Shown here in pieces: positions 59,205 to 64,000 of a stretch of 64,000 bases of DNA. The stretch is from Streptomyces sp. NRRL S-646 (GTDB taxonomy: Bacteria > Actinomycetota > Actinomycetes > Streptomycetales > Streptomycetaceae). The notes under the pieces are model-generated. The model was not told the DNA's origin and made no database searches. It saw nothing but the letters and a program-made list of their open reading frames with translations. The DNA lies in assembly GCF_000720765.1 (NCBI RefSeq), contig NZ_JODC01000010.1, positions 186,001-250,000 on the forward strand, written 5' to 3'. A program made the translations under genes and the position numbers. Positions within the stretch are counted from its first letter, which is position 1. Each line of letters begins with the position of its first letter.

Positions 59205-60300
59205 CACCTTCCGCCACCGCGCCACCGTCCGCGCCCTGCTGGGCCTCCCGGACGACGACGTCCCCCACATCACCTTCGCCGGTCCCCTGGCGCCCCCGCT
59301 GTTCCGCTACCTCCACACCTCCCTCACGCTGCAGGATCCCCTCACCGCGTGGCAGACGCCGTACGCCGGCCACGCCCGCATTCAACAGTCGGCACCCCCA
59401 GTCGACTTGCCGGCCCCGCCCCCGCCCCCAAGCGGCCCCGTTGCCTCAGGGCGGGTGCCGCAGACCAACTTCCGCCCGCGAAAGGGGACTTCGCAGCTGA
59501 CGCCCGGCGAGCCGGGTACGGCACCAGCAGTGAGCACCGAGCCACAGCGTTCCCCGGCCCCGGACCGGCCGACACGCCCGGAGCCGCCGGGCCCCGGCCT
59601 CGCGGCCTTCGACTCCGAGCGCGAAGAGGCTCGGCCCTCCTCCCCCGGCATGCCGCGTGCCGCGCCGACCGGCGAACTCGCCCGTTCCTCCGCTCACCCC
59701 GCCGACAGCGCTCCGCCACACGTCGAGTCCTGGCTCATCCTGGACGACAGCGGCCCGAACACCCGGGATCGCAACGGCGGCACCCGTATGTCCTCAACGG
59801 CACCTGCCCCCACCCCGTCCCGGCAAATGCCGAGCTCGGACGGCGTGCACCCCGGATCGGCACCGGACAGGACGCCCACCGCTGCCAGTTCGAGCTGGGA
59901 GGTGCCGCACGCCGAGACGGACTCAAGCCGAGACATTCCGCGCGCCCCTACCGGATCGGGCAGCGAGACTCCGCGCAACGCCACCGGGGACGTCGCGGCC
60001 CGGCCGGTGCCTCTCCCCAAGTCATGGCAAGGGCCGGACCCCGCGGTCACGGCGAGCCCCGACGAGGAGCACGCACCACCCCCCGGACCAGCCGCACTCG
60101 ACTTCGCCGAAGAGGTCTTCGTGACGGCCCCGCCGGAGGAACACAGGCCCCCGGAACCCACTCAGGATCCCGAACCCGTAAGACCTGAGGCCCGGCGCCG
60201 CACGTCGAACCCCGTCGACGCGGACGACGACGCGGAACTGCCCGTGGCGTTCTGGGAACGGCGGTATCTGGGGCGCCAGCGCGGAAGGATCCTGCGATGA
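59194..60300 (+). CDS. CIS-locus protein with long disordered linker
   Basis: The 368-aa protein has a structured N-terminus of about 65 residues (VRALLGLPDDDVPHITFAGP, FRYLHTSLTLQDPLTAWQTP), then about 250 residues that are Pro-, Ser-, Thr- and Arg-rich and presumably disordered, and a short C-terminal block (AFWERRYLGRQRGRILR). It overlaps both neighbours (11 nt upstream, 4 nt downstream), so it is part of the operon. Its function is unknown; a tethering or baseplate-linking role is inferred. The middle is low complexity and poorly comparable. Confidence 0.6.
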   Translation: MAPDTFRHRATVRALLGLPDDDVPHITFAGPLAPPLFRYLHTSLTLQDPLTAWQTPYAGHARIQQSAPPVDLPAPPPPPSGPVASGRVPQTNFRPRKGTSQLTPGEPGTAPAVSTEPQRSPAPDRPTRPEPPGPGLAAFDSEREEARPSSPGMPRAAPTGELARSSAHPADSAPPHVESWLILDDSGPNTRDRNGGTRMSSTAPAPTPSRQMPSSDGVHPGSAPDRTPTAASSSWEVPHAETDSSRDIPRAPTGSGSETPRNATGDVAARPVPLPKSWQGPDPAVTASPDEEHAPPPGPAALDFAEEVFVTAPPEEHRPPEPTQDPEPVRPEARRRTSNPVDADDDAELPVAFWERRYLGRQRGRILR

Positions 60301-61136
60301 GCGAAGCAACGGCTCTTGGCATGGTCAGCTCTTCGCTGCGGACCCTGTTGACGCATGAACTGGGGATCACTCCGCCACCCGACGTCACCGTGCTGTCCCC
60401 CGACGAGACCGGCGGTGCACGGCGGCTCAATCTGTTTCTGTTCCGCGTGGTGGAGCACCCGTTCTTCAGGAACCAGGACTGGGAGATCAGGCCGGGAACT
60501 CCGCCGCACCTCACCCGGCCTCCGCTGTCGCTGTCCCTGTCGTACCTGCTGACGGCGTACGCCCCCAATGATCCGCAGACCGGGAATGCCGCCGCGCACC
60601 AGCTGCTCGGCGAGGCGATGCGGGTCTTCCACGAGCATCCGGAGATCCCCGAGGAGTATCTGGACACAGGGCTTCTGGGGGCGAAGGAGAAACTGCAGAT
60701 CGTCGGCGAGAACCTGGACCCCGACGGTGTGGGGCGGCTGTGGTCGTCCCTGGACGAGCCGTTCCGGCTGTCGGTGGCGTACCAGGTTTCGCCCGTTCAG
60801 CTCGATGTGTCTCAGGCGGCGCAGCGGCCGATGCCCCAGCGGGTACGACGGATCGGTGTGCCCGATGTGCGGGCGCCGCTGGATCCGCCGGTGGTCACGG
60901 AGATGAGCCCTGTCTCCGCAACGGCCGGGACCCCGCTGACGTTCACCGGGAAGCACCTCGCGGGATGGCGTGCCCGGGTCTGGGTGGGCGGTCATCCGGT
61001 GGTGTCCGAGCAACTGCTGGGCGAGGACCGGTTCACGGCACAGCCGGCAGGCGATCTGGGGCCGGGGCTGTACGAGGTGAGGGTAGACGTGTCCGGGATC
61101 TTTCGCCGTACGTTCCTGTTCGAGGTGACGTCATGA
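60297..61136 (+). CDS. CIS cap/terminator protein (Pvc16/DUF4255) with IPT/TIG domain
   Basis: The 279-aa protein begins with a DUF4255 (Pvc16/Afp16 N-terminal) domain: SSSLRTLLTHELGITPPPDV, LNLFLFRVVEHPFFRN and LSLSLSYLLTAYAPND. Afp16-type proteins cap the sheath-tube end. A C-terminal IPT/TIG-like beta domain (MSPVSATAGTPLTFTGKHLA, EVRVDVSGIFRRTFLFEV) is fused, so it may bind a neighbouring component. ATG 60297 overlaps the previous stop, and its own stop overlaps the ATPase start (ATGA). Confidence 0.85.
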   Translation: MSEATALGMVSSSLRTLLTHELGITPPPDVTVLSPDETGGARRLNLFLFRVVEHPFFRNQDWEIRPGTPPHLTRPPLSLSLSYLLTAYAPNDPQTGNAAAHQLLGEAMRVFHEHPEIPEEYLDTGLLGAKEKLQIVGENLDPDGVGRLWSSLDEPFRLSVAYQVSPVQLDVSQAAQRPMPQRVRRIGVPDVRAPLDPPVVTEMSPVSATAGTPLTFTGKHLAGWRARVWVGGHPVVSEQLLGEDRFTAQPAGDLGPGLYEVRVDVSGIFRRTFLFEVTS

Positions 61137-62989
61137 GCGGCGGGTACCGGGACAATGCCGAGCATCTGGCCGACGAACTTCGCCGGTTGGACCTGCTGGG
61201 CGAGCGGGACATGGCCGGGTTCGACGAGCTCTCCGCCAAGATCGAGACGAGGGTGGATCACGGGCTCGCGGAGGGCGTGTGGCTCGGGCTGCCGCTGCTG
61301 GGCAGGCTGTTCGGGCTCGGTTCGGTGGAACTGCTCGCCGTCGTGGCCTGCCTCGCCCCCGACCTGCGGGACGGGTACGAACGGCCCGGCCCGGCGGCGC
61401 TGTTGCAGCTGCTCTGGCCGGACGAGCGCGCCCGGTGGGTCGGCCGGGACCTGCTCGACGACTCGGCGCCGCTGCTCCGGATGGAGGTACTGGGGCAGGA
61501 CGAGCGCGGGGCGTGGGCGCTCGACCCGCGGATCCGCCGTTTCCTGCTGGGCTCCCCGGGCATCGACGCCCGGCTGCGCGGCTCGGTCCGCCGGCACTCC
61601 CCGGACGGCCTCGACACCGATCCGCGGCTGGTCGACGGGCTGCTGCGGCTGATCGACCACCACTGGTCGGGGGATGAACGGCCGACCCTGGTCTTCGAAC
61701 TCCGCGGTGCGGAGGGAACGGCCGGCCTCGCCGGGGAGGTCTGTGCCCGGCTGGGCGTTCCGCTGCTGGAGGTGGACCTCGAGGAACGGACCGACCTGGT
61801 GCGGGCGGCCGTACGCGAGGGGCTGTTGCAGCGGGGCGGGGTCCACCTGAGCGGGGCCGGGCCCGCACATCTGCTGCGTACGGCCGTGGCGGACTTCGGG
61901 TGGCTGGTGTTCCTCACGGACGGCGACCTGGGCGAGTTGCCCGGGGTAGTGGTGCACCGGGTGACCGTACCGGCGCCGGATCCCGCGCACCGGGCGGCCG
62001 CGTGGCGCGCGGCACTGGGCGGCCACGAGGAGTGGGCGGACGAGCTGGCCGGGCGGTTCCGGCTGCCGCCCTCGCGCATCAGGGCGGCCGCACAACTGGC
62101 CGAGCAGCGGCGGATCATGGCGGGCGATCCCGGCGAGCCGACCCTGGCGGACCTGACGGAGGCCTGCCGGGCCGAGTCGCAGCACCGGCTCGGCCCGCTC
62201 GCGGCCAAGGTGACGCCTCGGGTCGGCTGGGACGATCTTGTCCTTCCCGCGGACCGGCTGGAACTGCTCGCCGACATTCGGAACCAGATCCGCCACCATC
62301 ACCGCGTCCACACGGACTGGGGCTTCGGCGAGCGCACGAAACAAGGGCTCAGCGCCCTGTTCAGCGGTCCGTCCGGGACCGGCAAGACGATGGCCGCCGA
62401 GGTGCTGGCCGGCGACCTCGGTCTCGACCTGTACAAGGTGGATCTGTCCGGCGTGGTCAGCAAGTACATCGGTGAGACCGAGAAGAATCTCGCCCGGCTG
62501 TTCGCCGAGGCCGCCGCGGCCGACGCGATCCTGTTCTTCGACGAGGCCGACGCCCTGTTCGGCAAGCGCACCGAGGTGTCGGACGCGCACGACCGCTACG
62601 CCAACATCGAGACCAGCTATCTGCTGCAGAAGCTGGAGGATCACGACGGCCCGGTGATCCTCGCGACCAACCTGCGGCAAAACCTCGACGAGGCCTTCAC
62701 CCGCCGTATCCGATTCACCGTGGAGTTCCCGTTCCCCGAGGCCGACAGCAGACTGCGGATCTGGCACGCCCACTTCCCGGTCCAGGCACCCGTCGCCCCA
62801 GACCTCGATCTCGGAGTGCTGGCCAGGGACTTCCCGGTGAGCGGCGGCAGCATCCACACGATCGTACTCAACGCCGCGTTCCTCGCCGCCGCCGACGGGG
62901 GCGTCATCCGCCAGGGGCATCTGGTGCGCGGTACCCGCTGGGAATACGACAAAATCGGCCGGCTCTGGCCGGAGCGGAGGGCGTCATGA
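61133..62989 (+). CDS. CIS-associated AAA+ ATPase
   Basis: The 618-aa protein has a helical N-terminal region (residues 1-380, with LLGERDMAGFDELSAKIETR), which resembles the winged/NTPase-like domain of Afp15/Pvc15, and an AAA+ domain at about 395-600: Walker A FSGPSGTGKTMAAE, Walker B ILFFDEADALF, sensor-1 ILATNLRQNLDEAFTRRIRF. eCIS ATPases are needed for particle assembly or cargo loading; here ATP-binding and hydrolysis residues are intact. The start overlaps DUF4255 and its stop overlaps the next gene. Confidence 0.88.
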   Translation: MSGGYRDNAEHLADELRRLDLLGERDMAGFDELSAKIETRVDHGLAEGVWLGLPLLGRLFGLGSVELLAVVACLAPDLRDGYERPGPAALLQLLWPDERARWVGRDLLDDSAPLLRMEVLGQDERGAWALDPRIRRFLLGSPGIDARLRGSVRRHSPDGLDTDPRLVDGLLRLIDHHWSGDERPTLVFELRGAEGTAGLAGEVCARLGVPLLEVDLEERTDLVRAAVREGLLQRGGVHLSGAGPAHLLRTAVADFGWLVFLTDGDLGELPGVVVHRVTVPAPDPAHRAAAWRAALGGHEEWADELAGRFRLPPSRIRAAAQLAEQRRIMAGDPGEPTLADLTEACRAESQHRLGPLAAKVTPRVGWDDLVLPADRLELLADIRNQIRHHHRVHTDWGFGERTKQGLSALFSGPSGTGKTMAAEVLAGDLGLDLYKVDLSGVVSKYIGETEKNLARLFAEAAAADAILFFDEADALFGKRTEVSDAHDRYANIETSYLLQKLEDHDGPVILATNLRQNLDEAFTRRIRFTVEFPFPEADSRLRIWHAHFPVQAPVAPDLDLGVLARDFPVSGGSIHTIVLNAAFLAAADGGVIRQGHLVRGTRWEYDKIGRLWPERRAS

Positions 62990-63687
62990 CCGACGGATTC
63001 CCGGGGCGGCCGAAGATCCTGCGAGGTGCGTTCGTGGAGTTCGGGCTGAGCCTGCCGCCACTGCTGGTGGTCTTCCAGTTCAACCCGCTGCAGCTGACTC
63101 GCAACCGGTCGCTGTCCGTCACCTTCCCGGGCGCGCGGGCCGACGGGGCGGGCTCGTCGCTGCGCGACTACCACGCGACCGTGGACAATCTGCTGGACCT
63201 GCAGAAGCAGCAGGTCGTGTCGGTGCAGGAACAGACCGTCGCCTTCGACATCCGGCTCGACGCCACTGACGGCCTGGGCGACGGTGAGGTCCTGGCCAAG
63301 CAGTTTGGGGTAGGCCCGCAACTGGCCACCCTGGAGCTGATGGTGCAGCCCAAGAGCGAGAGCATGCTCGGGCTGGTCGCCGACAAGCTGCTCGGGCTGG
63401 GCGGCAAGCCGAAGGGCTTCAGCTTCACGCGGAGTGCGAACCCGCCGTTGGTGCTGTTCATCTTCGGCCGCAAACGCGTCCTGCCCGTGAACATCAACGC
63501 GCTGAACATCACCGAGACCGAGTTCAGCGCCGATCTCAACCCGATCCGGGCCACCGCGGCGGTCAGCCTCACCGTCATCGAGGGGCGCAGTGTGCCGTAC
63601 CTGTACTCCAAGGCCGCCACGGAGGTGATGTCGGCGCTCAACCTCGCCAACGTCACCGACGTCGCCAACGTGGTCATCCCGGGGTGA
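62986..63687 (+). CDS. CIS tube-domain baseplate protein (Afp7/Pvc7-like)
   Basis: The 233-aa protein contains the CIS tube N-terminal domain: VEFGLSLPPLLVVFQFNPLQ, then RNRSLSVTFPGAR, VSVQEQTVAFDIRLDATDGL and a C-terminal FGRKRVLPVNINALNITETE. In eCIS these proteins sit at the tube-baseplate junction, usually next to LysM proteins, as the following gene confirms. ATG 62986 overlaps the ATPase stop by 4 nt. Confidence 0.82.
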   Translation: MTDGFPGRPKILRGAFVEFGLSLPPLLVVFQFNPLQLTRNRSLSVTFPGARADGAGSSLRDYHATVDNLLDLQKQQVVSVQEQTVAFDIRLDATDGLGDGEVLAKQFGVGPQLATLELMVQPKSESMLGLVADKLLGLGGKPKGFSFTRSANPPLVLFIFGRKRVLPVNINALNITETEFSADLNPIRATAAVSLTVIEGRSVPYLYSKAATEVMSALNLANVTDVANVVIPG

Positions 63688-63693
63688 TGCGCC

Positions 63694-64000
63694 ATGCCGT
63701 CCCGCTACCAGTCCGTACCCGGCTCCGAGCTGCGGCGCCTGCCGGTGACCGACGGCGAGTTCCGGCACATCCTCGCCGAGGGCGAGCGGCTGGATCACCT
63801 CGCCTACACCTACTACGGCGACCCCCAGGCCTATTGGCGCATCTGCGACGCCAACCCCGAGATCCTCTCCCCCCTCGCGCTCGTCGACGACGAACCGGTC
63901 CGCACCACCTTCTTCCCCGTCGAACGGCCGGAGCCCAAGCTGCTGACCGCCCTCGCGCGGCAGTTCGGAGTCCTGGCGGTCAAACCGGCCGACGGCGGTG
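63694..64000 (+). CDS. LysM-type CIS baseplate protein, N-terminal part
   Basis: The gene runs off the window end; 102 codons are visible with no stop. It begins MPSRYQSVPGSELRRLPVT, then a LysM-like motif GERLDHLAYTYYGDPQAYWR with ICDANPEI, as in CIS LysM/baseplate adaptor proteins. ATG 63694 lies 6 nt after the previous stop. The rest of the baseplate, spike and tape-measure genes are expected beyond the window. Confidence 0.75.
   Translation, partial: MPSRYQSVPGSELRRLPVTDGEFRHILAEGERLDHLAYTYYGDPQAYWRICDANPEILSPLALVDDEPVRTTFFPVERPEPKLLTALARQFGVLAVKPADGG

Noticed and set aside
55566..64000. Prophage interpretation of the tail-like genes
   Set aside because: No capsid, portal, terminase, integrase, holin or lysin gene is seen, and Pvc16/AAA+/LysM types point to an eCIS; genes beyond the window are unseen.
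1..64000. CRISPR arrays, rRNA or tRNA genes
   Set aside because: No regularly spaced direct repeats, rRNA-like stretches or foldable tRNA sequences were found by eye; a tRNA/CRISPR search program was not available.

Overview
This window comes from a high-GC actinomycete, almost certainly a Streptomyces. Codons are strongly G/C-biased at the third position, GTG starts and 4-nt stop/start overlaps are common, and the core gene order (ngc permeases, rok7B7, xylFGH, dxs, fadBA, RNase D, DUF3000, hemE, hemY, hemQ, DUF692, murC, msrB) follows the order I recall for the S. coelicolor SCO6006-SCO6061 region. Synteny and family names come from memory and the visible motifs; no database was searched.

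1-6300: sugar uptake. The end of one ABC permease and a complete second permease (chitooligosaccharide-type NgcF/NgcG) precede the ROK regulator Rok7B7, then xylFGH (binding lipoprotein, ATPase, permease). A 13-bp site matching the Rok7B7 consensus as I recall it lies upstream of xylF. 6300-12400: dxs, an amino acid permease, a NYN-type protein, a hydroxyisobutyrate-dehydrogenase-like enzyme and an unknown protein. 12400-17000: a small extracellular-polysaccharide locus with a GT2 synthase that looks 5'-truncated, a NodB deacetylase and a membrane-anchored CBM3/concanavalin-fold protein. 17100-26300: fadBA beta-oxidation operon, RNase D, a LuxR-type response regulator, DUF3000, hemE and a rhomboid protease. 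26400-31700: a CoA-disulfide-reductase-like enzyme, a DUF4349 lipoprotein and the coproporphyrin-branch heme genes hemY (cgoX) and hemQ (chdC).

31800-45400: an exported peptidase, then a minus-strand group with a TIGR04222 membrane protein, two DUF4142 paralogues and a DUF692 (MbnB/TglH-like metalloenzyme) protein with an extra C-terminal domain; a Pth2-like protein; a small ABC exporter with a TTA codon; a 59-aa zinc-ribbon protein; a deacetylase lipoprotein; a PEBP-like lipoprotein; a PhoX relic; an SPFH protein; and a coupled carbonic anhydrase/SulP bicarbonate-type pair. 45500-50160: a ZapE-like ATPase, a RibD-C reductase, an unknown protein, murC and msrB.

50160-54430 is a transposon graveyard: IS982 and ISAs1 relics flank an intact IS1182-type element, and an IS630-type element with frameshifts sits in the CTAG of its right end. 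Beyond it, to the window end, is a contractile injection system (CIS) operon behind a SARP-like regulator: small protein, sheath, tube, zinc-ribbon chaperone-like protein, disordered linker protein, Pvc16/DUF4255 cap protein, AAA+ ATPase, CIS tube-domain protein and the start of a LysM baseplate protein. Most of these genes overlap or nearly touch, so they are probably co-transcribed. The rest of the cluster (spike, baseplate, tape measure, cargo) lies outside the window. A dispersed intergenic repeat occurs at least three times, directly after stop codons, with a fourth degenerate copy.
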